Source of the DNA: Amaranthus tricolor
Lineage: Eukaryota; Streptophyta; Magnoliopsida; Caryophyllales; Amaranthaceae
Reading direction: 5' to 3'
DNA length: 64,000 nucleotides
Assembly (NCBI RefSeq): GCF_026212465.1
Contig: NC_080063.1
Location: 20,330,297 to 20,394,296, forward strand
Shown: in pieces, positions 47,001 through 61,000 of the stretch
Layout: every line of letters starts with the position of its first letter
How positions within the stretch are numbered: position 1 is the first letter of the stretch
Notes under the pieces: model-generated
Seen by the model: only the letters and a program-made list of their open reading frames with translations
Database searches by the model: none
What the model was told of the DNA's origin: nothing
Translations under genes and position numbers: made by a program

Positions 47001-47310
47001 GTATAGAGCTATGGCTGCTGCAGTAGTAGAGGTCACATGGGTAGTAAGACTGTTATCTAAGTTAGGTGTTAATGCCTTACATTGTGATAACCAATCCTCA
47101 CTTCACATTGCTAGGAATCCTGTATTTCATGACAGAACCAAGTACATAGAGGAGGATTGCCACTTCACTAGGGACAAAGTCTTGGAGGGACTCTTGTAGC
47201 TATAATACTTACCTACTAGACACCAGTTAGCTGATATTTTGACTAAGATTCTGCCTTTTGCTCAGTTTAATGAGTTAATAGGCAAACTAGGAATGTCTAA
47301 ACCCCTTCCT
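44001..47310 (+). pseudogene. Copia 2 pol remnants (protease, integrase, RT, RNase H)
   Basis: Protease: WIVDSDASDHMC at about 44143, where the active-site Gly of DSGA is Asp. Integrase: LLHIDIWGP near 44774 and ISTDNAREV near 44967, with the usual Gly changed, then PQQNRVVERKQK, ending in a stop at 45118-45120. RT: WKEAMDKEIYALEKNKTW (about 45837) to FLHGDLREDVYMTPSPGY, a stop near 46199, then AIYVDDTIIT followed by a stop at 46402. RNase H: FSDSDLASC, then SSSEAEYRAMAAA and CDNQSSLHIARNP, with a stop at 47197. Many stops show long decay. Confidence 0.9.
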
Positions 47311-47324
47311 AGTTTGAGGGGGGC

Positions 47325-47881
<557 letters not shown>

Positions 47882-48956
47882 GAAACAATTCAAGACAATA
47901 CATTAAAGCATCACATCCCAGTATACAGAGTCATATATGTAAAATCACAGAACAATCAAAACATTCAATTTCCCACTTAACTGTACACAGCCCTCATCAC
48001 TTGTAAAAAAATAACAACCAATTAATCCAAAAAAATAACGATAAGGGAATGAAGGTGGAAACTCATACCCATTAAGGAGAGTGCGACCTAAGAGTCCCTC
48101 GGCCATTCAGTATACCTTTCCAAGATTTAATTCTAGCATCCAATTTAAGAGGGAATATCTAGTCATAATACATTTTCAAGTGTATCACTATGATAACTCA
48201 TAAGCACTTTATACATTATGATTACATTTAGTATAACATTGCTAATGCTTATGCCTTAATTAATTATTATTATTATGCATATCCAATAAGTGGTAAAAGT
48301 AACTATATGAGGACTTTGCTAAATTTTGTCAAATGTCCTACATGATACGAACCTAAACAATCTGTAAAAAAACAAAAGTGAACCTCAACCGTGCATAGCA
48401 TGGATATAATCCTAGTTCTCATGATTTGCCTTGTGTCACTTTGTTGAATTATCTCCTCAAATTAATTAATTGTTAATTTTCTTATTCCTTTATTAAATAC
48501 CTATGTTTGGCACATGTAACCTTAGCTTGTTGAATTATCCCCTCAAATTATTTTTATATTATTGATTTTTATGATAAAAGTTATTATATTTTGTTATATA
48601 TATCTTATGACTTTAACTATTTAAAATTAATTTTTTTATAATAAGGCCAACATAATAGATAACATTATCTTGTACCACGATATAAAGGTGATTCCATAAC
48701 ACACAAAACACAATTAGTAATATTCATCTTTATTTATTATTATGTCTTTTCTAATCTGAATCATGTTTTCATGAGTGGAATGCAAGGCTCAACAATTCTT
48801 TTCTCAAAATCATAACATCTTTATAAGACATGTATCAACTGATCAACTAAGGGTGTTAAAATACTACCCAATCCCAATGGTAAAGTATTGCCTTATGGAA
48901 TTTGTCTACCTTAATATGCGTGATCAAAGTCTACCCTTGGAACTACCAAGCTCACA
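47882..48956. other. Unassigned sequence right of Copia 2
   Basis: The first bases (GAAACAATTCAAGACAATAC) could continue the LTR-like sequence that ends at 42704, in which Copia 2 would have inserted. I see no matching target duplication, because the left LTR end is lost. No gene is seen. Confidence 0.35.
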
Positions 48957-49195
48957 AGGTATCTCAAGTATAAACTATTCTAATCAATGAAAACATTGGG
49001 GTTTACAAGATTCACAGGTATCTCATGTATAAACTTTCTATCAATGAGAACCTTGCGGCTTGTAAGACCTATGGGTATGCCAAATATAAACTTTCTATTA
49101 AAGAGAACCTTGGGGTTTTCAAGACGACCCACATGTATCTCAAATATAAACTTTCTACAATGAAAACCTAAGGGTTATTAAGACCCATGGGTATC
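48957..49195. repeat. 59 bp tandem repeat, about four degenerate copies
   Basis: The unit is approximately GGTATCTCAAATATAAACTT, TCTATCAATGAGAACCTTGG, GGTTTTCAAGACCCAT. Copies start near 48957, 49016, 49075 and 49134. Further weak CATCAATAAGG repeats continue to about 49330. Confidence 0.85.
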
Positions 49196-49749
49196 TCAAT
49201 CAAAAATCCAAACTTCATCAATAAAGGAATCATTCGAATTCCAATTAAACATAATCTAATCTTTCATCAATAAGGAAGTCATTTTGAGTCTTAGTAAAGA
49301 TAAGACTTTCTTCATCAATAAGGGGATCGTTCTCATCTTCAACTAATAGTTCCAATCTACACATTTACACCACTCTAAGTTCAAGGGTATCATTATCAAT
49401 TGCTACGTGTATGTACCTGTAACTTCCATAATCCTACTGAAAGCCACAATAATTAGCAAAAGCAAAGTTTTTCATTCCTCTAATGAACAAGAAACCTACA
49501 TAAGTTTTAAATAAAAATAATAAGCTTACTTAGAGCAACTTACATGTCAAAGAATTCAAATCTTCAACTATTCAAACATGCTCCAAATTATGTCAGCAAA
49601 CAATCAACCATGGAACCACTTAAAAATTGCCAAACTATTGAAACAGTTATAAAAACGTCTTTATTAAAAATTACTATTTTAATAAGTAAAATGAGTTTGT
49701 CATTTTAAAAGTAAAATTTTACTCAGATTTTTAGATATTAGATTTATTA
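49196..49749. other. AT-rich spacer
   Basis: Weak continuation of the repeat at its left edge. No gene or element is recognised. Confidence 0.4.
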
Positions 49750-52305
49750 TTTTTGGGACAAAATAAATTATACGACGAAAAGTATGGGTGTATAATACAC
49801 CTCATACTTGATAAATATGTGTAGGAAGCCATATCACTCCTAATTTAGCCACCAAAACCTATGACTCATCTAATATTCATGAGTCATCTCAAGTTGAGTG
49901 AAATCTGTATAAAGTTTACAAAGCAATACTCATCTCCTTCTTCTACCATCTCAAGTTTATGGAAAACAAAAACATAGAATCTCATCATTTTAGAAATCCC
50001 CAATAACTAGGGTTTGAAGAAATTCAATCTACTCTTCTTGAATAATCTGATTTCTTGAGCAAGTGGAAACTAATTGGGATTGTTTTGGAAATTAGAAAAT
50101 TCTGGGATTGAAGAAATCAAGTAAAACCTCATCTCCATCCTCTTTTGGTAACAGTGAGTTCATATTCGTCTTCCTCCTTTTATGTGTATGTTGATTTAAA
50201 GGTTAATAGAACATTAATTTGACATTTATATGTATAATTGTTAGGTTCTTTTAATAGAAGCTCTTTTTGGTTGTATTAGTGAAGTAGATCTTTGATTTTG
50301 GGTGGATTACAAAGTGTTGAGAAGAATTTGCTCAAAGGTAACCCACAAACTATTCTATTTAAGTATTAATTGAATGTTTTAAAGTAATTTAGTAATTGTG
50401 GATTCAATTTAGGTCTTTGATTTAAATTTAAGTATCAACTTAAATTTAAGATGAGTATACGAATTCAATTAGTAATTGGGTTGTTTTTAGTGTTGATTAG
50501 TATTGGTTGATTGGGTTATTTGGTTTCTAGTATAACATTTAGTATTGGATATTGACAGAAACTGAGCATTCTATTTTGGCCCTTTTCGAGTCAGTTGTGA
50601 TTGTTTTTGGGTTCTGGTTTCTCATAAGATTTGTAGAGCTCCGAGTCGCAGTTCGCGTGGGCACTTGAATCGCCCCAACATGAGTTCGTATAAGGGAGTT
50701 ATGTCCAAAATACTAACATGCAGTCATGAAAATCGATAATAAGCTTTCTTTTTTGTCATTTTCGGGGCCATTCTGATTGTTTTTGGGTTTTAATGTCTTC
50801 ATAAGAATTGTAGAACTCTGAGTCAGGATTGCGTAGCCACTTGAATCACCCCCAAATGAGTTCTGATGAGAGAGTTATGATCAAAATACTAACAAACTGT
50901 CATGAAAATCGAGAATAACCAATCATGAGATTAATTGTTCAAATTGGGATTTCAATTGGTATTTCTTTAATGAAGTATTTAAGATTATTTTATGTTTCTT
51001 TATTGGGTAATTATGGATAGTATGAGTTTTTTGAGAATTATTGATGGTGATGAAAAAGGAAGCTTGGATTGTTACCTTTTGGCGTTATAAGTTGATGTAC
51101 ACAAGGTGTTTGTTTAAATGCATCAATGAAGTTCTTTGGTTTTCTAAGTTGATTTTTGGTGTTCGAAATTTTGAATTTTGACTTCGTTTGACTTTGCTTT
51201 TAGTCCTTGATCAAAATTATGTTTTGTATGTTCACAGCTTTATAAATATGAACTTATAAATATATTGTTCTATGAAAATGAGTTATGGTTATTGATTTCA
51301 AAGAAAATCAAGTGATTTATTGATTCATTTTATATTGAAATGTTCAACATTGAAAAATGTCTATTTTTGAGAATTGGCAACGGATATTTATATTTGGATT
51401 ATTGTGAAATCCTATAGTTTAATAATAGGCAATGATTATTCGGATCGGTCTCGATCCCGTTTCGTTCTTGCAAGAACCGTATTTTATGTGATGACGATCA
51501 CCCGTGTTCTCAGGATTTAGATCAAGCCTACTTCCAGACAGTCCATATATTCCCACATTTTTAAGTGTTGTTATATCATTGTTTTAATATGAGATTTGAA
51601 TAAATACGTATGGTATATAAAGTTTTGTTTGTTTCGCAAATGAAATCATATGTTTCATTTGTCGTATTGTTTCGCTATTGACTTGTAAAGTAATAGCTGC
51701 ATTTTGATTTTCGCTATTAACTTGTAAAGTTATAGCCGTATTTTGATTCACTATGAACCAAAGGTTCTTAGTTGTATTTATATCGATATCAAACGGTCTT
51801 TTAAAAGAGTTTGGGTTTTGATAAATTAATCTTTTATAAAGAGTTACCAATTGAGCAAACAAAGAATTTAATTGAAAATGTCTGTTAACGACTTGTATAT
51901 AAAATATAGTAGTTTGTTGGATTACTCAACAATTCAATTGTTGACAGTCTTTGAAGGGGCCTATCCCTTACGGAAGATAGATCCATTTTCAGGTTAGCTC
52001 TGTGGTGGAAAGGATGCCTACATGTATTATGTGTTTCGGACGAGGCAAGGACTTCTTTTGGAAATACATTTTGTAAATTAGATATTTGTATAATTAAATT
52101 GTAATGATTTTATAATGTTTTGTAAATAATCACTTAATTATGTAAAAAGTTTTAAATACTCTGATATTGGTTTAATGCGGCTATTGAGCTACAGGTTGGA
52201 TTCAGCCTAGACTTCTATAAGTCTTCCGCTATGCTTTGTAGACAATATTATTATATTGTTTACGTTGGTTTGGGTTGTTTCACCTATAGTCCCTCATGAA
52301 TTACA
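49750..52305 (+). mobile_element. LTR-like non-coding region (probable plant LTR, limits uncertain)
   Basis: A 2.5 kb AT-rich non-coding block has a pyrimidine-rich leader (about 49930-50160) and a GC-richer zone (51430-51560) with CGGATCGGTCTCGATCCCG and GATCACCCGTGTTCTCAGG. It ends CCTCATGAATTACA. Layout and composition resemble long plant LTRs. I found no matching TG start or target duplication. Confidence 0.35.
50575..50924. repeat. 175 bp tandem duplication in the LTR-like region
   Basis: GATTGTTTTTGGGTT recurs at 50600 and 50775. Both copies continue through CATAAGA.TTGTAGA, CACTTGAATC, CCAA.ATGAGTTC, GAGTTATG, AAAATACTAACA and TGTCATGAAAATCGA. The copies are imperfect. Confidence 0.88.
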
Positions 52306-53239
52306 ACATCAAATTCAACTTAACAATGAAATGAAATTTTCGATCAATCAAACGCAAAGAGTATCGATCATGTAAATCGTTGCTTAAAATCAACAAGAAT
52401 CAATCACACTATCATATAATGACATGAACTAATTTCATAATGCTCAATTGATACAATATAAATCATAACACTAGAAATGATAATGAATATATACTAGTAA
52501 TAACGAGGAGATCTTGTAATATAATTTACTACATCATTCAAAGTTAATCATAATAACACGCTAGGGAGTAAGACAAGTAGCACTTCTAATAATAATTTGC
52601 AACAACCATGCATACAACTACTATATATGGCCACTTTTTACTTTAACAACTACAATAATAACTATACTTTACTACAATAATGACAAACCATGTACTAATC
52701 CCCATAGGCAAAATCAACAACCATCAACCTAATCAACTACAATTGGCAAGCCTAACAATGATAACCAAATCAACCATAATACCCAACAACAATAAAAAAA
52801 AATGATCGAATTCACAACAATGACAATAACAAAAGCTCCCACAATCACCGCAATAAAGTTGAATGGTGTCGCGTAGTGGTATTGAGGCGGAGGGAGGCAC
52901 GAATGAGAGGCAGAGCCGCAGAGGAGTGAAAATAGTGAGGGGAGGCGTGAAAGAAGAAAATAGGATGAAGGTTTTCTTTCTCCCTTTTTTTTCCTTCGTT
53001 TCCCCTAATATTAAAACCCTAGGACACTGAAACAATGACTATCTTAGTATACAAGCCTAATATTTATAAGGAAGTTCTTATATTTTTCACTTAATAAATT
53101 GTGTCAACGTTTGTACATATGATCACATCATTGATTTAAACAAATTCAAAGTGGTTAATATAAATAATAAAATCTCTTAAAAGTCATTAATATAAATAAA
53201 TAATGACTTCAATGACGTCATAAATGACAGGTTGTTACA
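52306..53239 (-). mobile_element. LTR-like fragment on the minus strand
   Basis: Read on the minus strand it starts at 53239 with TGTAACAACCTGTCATTTAT, the TGTAAC start seen in the other long LTRs here. A C/T-rich leader (52850-53030) follows. The continuation below 52306 is uncertain and no internal domain is present. Confidence 0.35.
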
Positions 53240-53469
53240 GACTTAGTCACGCTTATAAGCATGACGAAATAGTGATAAAAAACAATGTCAATAACACATG
53301 CCTTATTTAAAAAAAAATGTCATATATTATGTGTACTACTTATGATGCGAAAAGGATTAAAGTCATCACTTGCAAGCCCTAACAATACATTTTTAGTGTT
53401 AGATTTATGCAAAGACAAAGTACTGCTCATTAAAATCTTTTTGTTCCTTAAAGAAGTTTTTATTTGCTA
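53240..53469. other. Spacer
   Basis: AT-rich. No gene or element is recognised. Confidence 0.4.
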
Positions 53470-53795
53470 GTTTTGGGTGTTCTATTTGCTGTTCAATAAA
53501 GAATGGTTCTATTCATATCTTATACAAACTTCAAGTTAACATTTTTATATTTCTTATGGTCCTCACATGTTTCCTGCTAACTTTATAAAAATATATTTTC
53601 ATTAGTTTTTATCCCTATATTTTTTCCACTAATATTCTTTTTTAATATATTTTTTTAAATGTTTATGATTCTTAATTTTTCTCCATCACATTTATTATTC
53701 AATAAACTAATATATTCACTATTTAAAAGATTATATTTTTTCGTAATTACCGTGAACATTTTTTGTGGCATTTTCATTAAGGAACGAAGGTATAA
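53470..53795. mobile_element. Second copy of the 16.2 kb MITE family
   Basis: Words in the same order as 16211-16614: TTATGGTCCTCACATGTTT, AACTTTATAAAAATA, TTTTTTCCACTAA, CTCCATCACATTTATTATT, and the right end TTTTCATTAAGGAACGAAGGTA. The left end is decayed. Confidence 0.7.
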
Positions 53796-53997
53796 AATAA
53801 AATCATTCGGGTAACTATGAAGGTCCAAATCCTTATCAAGTGCTTGTAATTGTAATTGTAATCGTAAATGGTAAATGTAAAAAATAAAAATAAGAGGAGA
53901 AACGAAAATCGAATCTGAAAGTTGAAAGGAAGATGAATGGAGTAATTAAGGAGGAATTAGGATGAATTGGTTTTGGTTATTCAACAAAAACAACAGC

Positions 53998-54030
<33 letters not shown>

Positions 54031-54039
54031 TAATAAATA

Positions 54040-54087
<48 letters not shown>

Positions 54088-54120
54088 TATAATTATTATT
54101 ATTATTATTATTATTATTAT
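53998..54120. repeat. (AAT)n/(ATT)n microsatellite
   Basis: About 120 bp of AAT units that change to ATT units near 54090, giving a self-complementary tract. Confidence 0.95.
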
Positions 54121-55139
<1,019 letters not shown>

Positions 55140-56165
55140 ATAATATTGCAGAGTCCTAAAACATAGGGATTAATTAATTTTGCATACTAACACTTGATCA
55201 CAAAATAGTAGAGATAGGAAAAAAGGTAGAGATCCCCAAATGTGACGATTTGATTAAAGAGAAAATGTTTTACCAAATGTGCCCAATGCCCCGTCATGCC
55301 ACATTTGTAACAAATACTTTTTTTTCGTTCTTGATGGCTATTTTTATTTTGATATCCAACTTATTTTCCCCTTCGAGAATTATTATTGTAATGACCATTT
55401 TGGCAATTTTGGGGAAAGTGGCCTCTACCAAATCCTTGAAACTTTCTACCATGTCCATTAAAATTTCCACGACCTTGTCCTCGTCCTCTTCCTCGGAAAT
55501 TTCCGCGTCCTCTACCACGATTTATTATAATTTCCACGACCTTTATTTTCAACAGCATGTGCTTTAGGCACATGTGTTTTAGTAGAGTGTGTCTCACAGA
55601 TAGTTCGAGATCCAATAGGTCTCATATTATGATTTTTCCAGACAAGATCATTATGTTGTTCAGCCAGTGAGAGTACTACACTCAGATCTGAATATCTTTT
55701 GAAATTTCTTTCCCTATATTGTTGTTGCAGAATAATGTTTGATGGATGAAAAGTAGATAATGTGAGTTCAATCATTTCTGCATCAGTCACCGGGTGCTCA
55801 CAATATTTCAACATCAATTCGGTATAATGTTGAATTGTACTCACTGAGAGTCTTAAAATCAGAAAATGGCTAGCTTGTGGAAGAAACACCCTTTTGTGGT
55901 GATCAAATCTTTCAACAAGAGAGTCCTACAATGTTTTGGGATCTTTTATGAATAAATATTCAGATTTAAGGCTATCATGAATATGGTGCCTCAAGAGGAC
56001 TTCTTGATTTGTAGCTACCTTTATTTTGGTAGCTTGAGTTCCATCTATTGGATCTTTTTCTTTTACTTCCAATACAATATGATGGCATCTTCTTTTCATT
56101 CTAAAAATTTTTGTCCAGTTAAGTCTAATATGTTGAATAGTCTTTTGGTAATTTCTGTCATACTT
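55140..56165 (-). pseudogene. Copia-type gag remnant (element 3)
   Basis: On the minus strand it starts near 56165 with MTEITKRLFNILDLTGQ. It continues with LRHHIHDSLKSEYL, ERFDHHKRVFLPQA and VTDAEMIELTLSTFHPSN. Next come LQQQYRERNFKRYSDL, AEQHNDLVWKNH, an RGRGNFRGRGRGQGRGN tract and the zinc-knuckle end GHWAHLVKHF. This is the order of a widespread plant Copia gag family. Premature stops (one replacing the conserved Trp after KDPKTL) and frameshifts break it. No pol follows before the AT tracts, so the element is truncated. Confidence 0.8.
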
Positions 56166-56178
56166 GCTAAAGACAATA

Positions 56179-56182
<4 letters not shown>

Positions 56183-56248
<66 letters not shown>

Positions 56249-56249
56249 T
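56183..56249. repeat. (AAT)n microsatellite
   Basis: About 65 bp of AAT units directly upstream of the element 3 gag start. Confidence 0.95.
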
Positions 56250-56780
56250 TTATAATAATAACAAGGAGAAGGAAAAAAAAGATTAAAGACAATAAATGCT
56301 AAAGAGGGTAAAAAAAAATAGCATTTACATTAGTATAATTTATCATACAAAATGCATTACAAAGTAAATTACTTCTTCATAATTATTATTATTCCTAATG
56401 CTACAAGAAGGACCATTAAACCCATAATTAAGGAGATATATAATTTGAGTTTGGCAAAATTTTCTTCAAATCTAAAAAGTATGGAAAGAGGAAGAAGATG
56501 GATTGTTTTTGTGATGGTGGTAAGTTGTCGATGAAAGGAAGAAAGAGAAGGAGTGTTTTTGATGTAAAGAGTAAAGTTGAACGGATAAGGGGTATGTGGT
56601 AAAAAAATTGGGGTAATCCGATTTTATAGAGGGTTATCCCAAATTGTACAATATACCATATTATTTATGTGTATTTAAAAGAAATACGTAAAGTAAAAGG
56701 TAAATAAAAAAAATGCACATGGATATAAATGCAAATACTGCAAATAAAAAAATGCACATATAAATATATGAGAATAAAAA

Positions 56781-56948
56781 ATAATACTAACCGTCCATTT
56801 AGGCGGTAAAAGAAAAACAATTAGCCAGCCATATAGGCGGTTTAAAGAATAACAAAAGAAATAAATAATACTAACCGTCCATTTAGGCGGTAAAAAAAAA
56901 TTAACCAGCCATATAGGCGGTATAAAATAAAATAATAACAAAAGCAAT
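56781..56948. repeat. 84 bp tandem duplication with GGCGGT motifs
   Basis: Two units (from 56781 and 56865). Each carries CCGTCCATTTAGGCGGTAAA and CAGCCATATAGGCGGT, so four related 16-mers occur in 150 bp. It lies in the leader of element 3. Confidence 0.9.
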
Positions 56949-56997
56949 AAAATGTCATTGTCATCCGTAAAGGTGACGTATTGTCCAATTAATTATT

Positions 56998-57339
56998 TTA
57001 TGGGTCATTTAAATTTATCTTGCAACGTTTAGTATTTGTTTCTCCCTCATCATCTTTGCAACGTTTAGTACTTGTTTCTCCCTCATCATCTTTGGTTCTT
57101 TTATTACTTGGTGAGGGTTTATTTTCAGTTGATGTTGTTGGGACATTATTAGTTGGTTGTGTTGATGAATTATTTGTTGGTCGTACTGGTGGAATATTAG
57201 TCGGTGGAACTAGTGGATTATTAGTTAGTCGTACATGTGAATTACGAGTTGGTGGTATTGGTAGACCATTAGTATTATTGGGATTATTATGTCCAAGCTT
57301 ATTTAAATCAGTCATTGCTGGGTTTGTTGTGAAGGGCAT
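56998..57339 (-). CDS. Hypothetical 113 aa ORF in the leader of Copia element 3
   Basis: An ORF on the minus strand runs from ATG 57339 to the stop at 56998-57000. It is rich in Asn, Thr and Pro (repeats of PPTN and RPTNN) and ends with two copies of a KRCKDDEGET-like basic/acidic unit encoded by a 36 bp tandem duplication (57012-57083). I recognise no domain. It lies between the minus-strand LTR and gag of element 3, so it is more likely transposon leader or a captured fragment than a host gene. Coding is unproven. Confidence 0.3.
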   Translation of the reverse strand: MPFTTNPAMTDLNKLGHNNPNNTNGLPIPPTRNSHVRLTNNPLVPPTNIPPVRPTNNSSTQPTNNVPTTSTENKPSPSNKRTKDDEGETSTKRCKDDEGETNTKRCKINLNDP

Positions 57340-57511
57340 GGAATTATGCTCAATTATAAAATATAAAAATGTGTTAGAAACACCTTGGATGATGATGTTG
57401 ACACCATTTAATTTTTAGTCCATTTGTGGGTACGATGAAGAAAAATGCTTAATCAGATTTTTAAAAATATTACCTTCTTGATTATTAAGGGTAGAGTTGG
57501 TGCTGATAACG

Positions 57512-57745
57512 TGTTAAAATTTAGAGAGATAAGGAGGAGGTAGAATGAGTAAAAGTTAGAAGATGAAGATGTTTTTACTCATTGGTTTGATTTTTACATT
57601 GGTGAACTTCCATATTTATAGGCAAGTTTATCTACAATTACATTAAATGCATTCACATTAGGATAAATTCAATAATTATCTTTTCACATTATATTCATTA
57701 ATTACCTCTCACACTATATTTCAACTTTCACCCCATATTTCAACA
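57512..57745 (-). repeat. LTR of Copia-type element 3 (minus strand)
   Basis: On the minus strand it starts TGTTGAAATATGGGG at 57745 and ends CTCTAAATTTTAACA at 57512, followed by CGTTATCAGCACCAAC. TTATCAGCAC is a primer-site motif I know from some plant Copia elements. The partner LTR was not found. The LTR lies just upstream of the makorin gene, in the opposite orientation. Confidence 0.6.
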
Positions 57746-58020
57746 TAAACTGATTTTTTTTTCAACCTTCAATAAATGCCGGACGAGATTTTTTGTTTTT
57801 TATTTTTTATCAAAAATCAATTCGCACTTTTCGGCTTCTCCTCTCCATTTTCTGACTTTCATCCAATCATCCTTCAAAACCTTTACCACCGAACCTGCCC
57901 CAGCCAGCCAGCCAGCCACCGGCTTTAACTGCTACCTTCATCCTTCACCGTCCGGCGACGACTCCACCCAGGCAGTCATTGACCGGCCCACCGAACCTGC
58001 TGCAGCTAGCCACCAAAACC

Positions 58021-61000
58021 ATGTATATACTTTTTTTCTTTCTGTCAAAGTTCAAAACTTATATATTTTACATTTCTTTGAATGTTAAATGTTAAACGTT
58101 GCCTGTCGATTCATGATTGATGATTATATAATACCCCAAACCACATATGTTAATCAATTTGGTTTTTGGCTTAATTGGTGGTAATTTAAAAATTTAGGGT
58201 TTCATATATAATTTGTTGGAATTAATTAGAGTTTCAATTTATTAGTAATTTCATCCTACAATTGATTTAGGTATTTTTTTTTGAATTTCTTGAGAGTTTA
58301 GATAATTGATTTAGGGTATTTGGCTATACACTTTCAAGATTGGGAGAATGTTAAATTATTGTTATATTGTTTTTTTCTAGGTTTTAAAATTTTGATGAAT
58401 CTAGCAATTAGGATAATTGATTTTTTGGAATTTATTTGAATTGGGTCTTAATTAATGGTGAATTTGTTTGTCATTTGATTAGTTTGATAATGTATTTGGT
58501 GATTTTCTAGGTTTTTGTCAGCCGTAGGAATATTCCATTTGGTGAATTGGGTCTCATAATATGATTTATTAAAGTATGGGCAGTAGCAGGGTGTAGATTG
58601 TTGTGAATTGAGAAAATACTTCTTCCCTCTCTTTGTCTTAAGATTATATCCTTTTGCGCTGAAACTGCTAAATTCATAACTTTATTATTTGTCCTCATGA
58701 AATTACTATGATCGAAAATAGCACATAGATTAAATAGTGTTAAAGACACTAAAATTGTGTTGATATGATTAAATGGTCACATCATGTGTTGTTTTCAAAA
58801 TATAAAAACTCCGCTGAACAACTGCATTAATCAAATAATGTTGAATGTGAATTTTTCACTTAAATGACTGACATCGCTTGTATTTTTCTTTAATCAGCCT
58901 CTTAATGTCATATGCTACACCACACCATATGCAAACTGATGTGGAACTCCATGCTCCCCCGCACCCCCCATCACCTTCCTTTTGATTACTACTATTCTTT
59001 CTTTCATTACTTTGTTTCTACTGTATTATTTATTTATTTTTATTTGTGACATTCTCCAGTTGATACTCATGAATGATGACTTTATGTTCTGTGACTTATA
59101 TGAAGATAACTTTTGAATATTTTTGTGATGTTCTTTGACTTTTTCTAGGGTTCTCTGCAAGTTTTTTAAGCATGGAGCATGTTTAAAAGGGGAGCATTGT
59201 GAATACGCACATGATTGGAATGCCCCTGCAAATAATGTACTAATTTCTTATGCCCTTGCTTATTTTTTGTTTATATCAAAATACTTGCTCCATATATTCT
59301 ATTTTATTGTTTCATCTTATTCCCTTACACCATTATGGGCTTCTGGCTTGTAGATATGCACTTTTTATCAAAGAGGAGTCTGTGCTTATGGAAGTCGTTG
59401 CAGATACGACCATCTTAAAATTTCAAAGGTCCAATCTTCTAGCTCCTCGTCATCCATTAATTTCTTTGAAGCAAAGACTCCTGGGGTAACTATCAGTGGG
59501 ATGGCTCCAGTCTCTAGTGTTCAGCCAGAACTGTCACCAGTTAGCAGAGAGTGCCTTCCTTCCAGTAAAGCAGCTTGGAATCAACAGCCTGAGAATCCTG
59601 GTTATGTTGAAGATGATTTTGTTCCCCATCCTAGGAGTGATCGACTGGCTGATCAAATTATATGTTCATTTGCTGCTGCTGGAACCTGTCCCAGAGGGGA
59701 TAAGTGTCCTCATATTCATGGTGACTTGTGTCCAACATGTGGAAAACACTGCCTACACCCTTATAGGCTTAAAGAGAGAGAGGAACATTCACAAACTTGT
59801 GAGAAAATGCAAAAGCACCTTGAAGCACTGAAACAAAGTCAAGAGATAGAATGCAGTGTGTGTCTAGAACGTGTCCTTACAAAGCCTGTTGGTGAACGGA
59901 AGTTTGGTTTACTGTCAGAATGTGACCATCCATTTTGTATAAGTTGCATCAGGGGTTGGCGTAACAGCTCACCATCCTCTGGAATGGATGTTAATTCTAC
60001 ATTGAGGGCCTGCCCTATATGTCGCAAACTTTCATACTTTGTCATTCCAAGTGTGATTTGGTATTTTTCTAATGAGGAGAAGGAGGAAATTGTTGAGAGT
60101 TACAAGGCCAAACTTAAGTAAGTTCCTTCTTTTAATTGCTAGCCTTAATTGAAATCATTCCAAATATGAGGTCCTTGAAGACAAAGATTGTGAGTGTTCC
60201 TGGTTTTTCTTTGGTTATTATATCTTACAATGACATTCCTTGACTTTTCAATTAGGTATTTCAATCCGGTTTAGGTTGATTCAGGGTAAATATTCTTAAG
60301 TAAGAGTTTGAAGACTGCTTGTGCAAGAACTGAAGAGTTTGGTTTGGGTTAAATAGATAGGTTAAGAGACATTACTACACATACATTTAAGGAAATATAA
60401 CGATAGTTGCCAACTAAGATGAATATGCACAAGCACAGAATGCCGACATATGAAAAAATTTTCTCCCCTTACTTTAAGTACCAATAATCTCTAGCCTATG
60501 TAGTGAAAACAGTAACACGATGTTTCCAAAATAATAATCGCCAAGCTTAAATAAGTTGAATGCAAAAAATTTTTGTTGTGGTAAACTGCAACATTAAGAA
60601 CCTGATTTAGTGATAATTATGCACAATCAAAAAGATTCAGATCAGACAAGGTTTGAAAAGCACACTTAAGGACTAGAAAGAGGAAAAATCAGCCTTACAG
60701 AACATGAGTCATCCACAAAATACAATTGATATAAATTTGGAGTTGAGTGACACATCTACTATGATAAATTAACTGAACCAGCTGCCCGGCGTATAAAAGA
60801 TGAAACGAGCAGTTTGATGTGCATGTATATATAAGTGTGTTTTTTTGCACATAAAAAGCTCATTGGCAATTTGATTCCTATAGTTGCTCTTTCTTTACCC
60901 AAAGCGTAGCAGAGCAACAAACAAAGATTTAATTTTGTAAAGGACGTAAGGAGCAAACAACACAAGCAAAGTGAATTGAAGAATAATGCCCAATGGAGTT

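Noticed and set aside
52733..53035. Cys-rich minus-strand ORF at 52.7-53.0 kb
   Set aside because: The frame crosses a C/T-rich leader of an LTR-like fragment. The Cys spacing fits no known finger and the rest is low complexity.
58507..58749. 80-codon minus-strand ORF in makorin intron 1
   Set aside because: It lies inside the inferred intron on the opposite strand and shows no domain.
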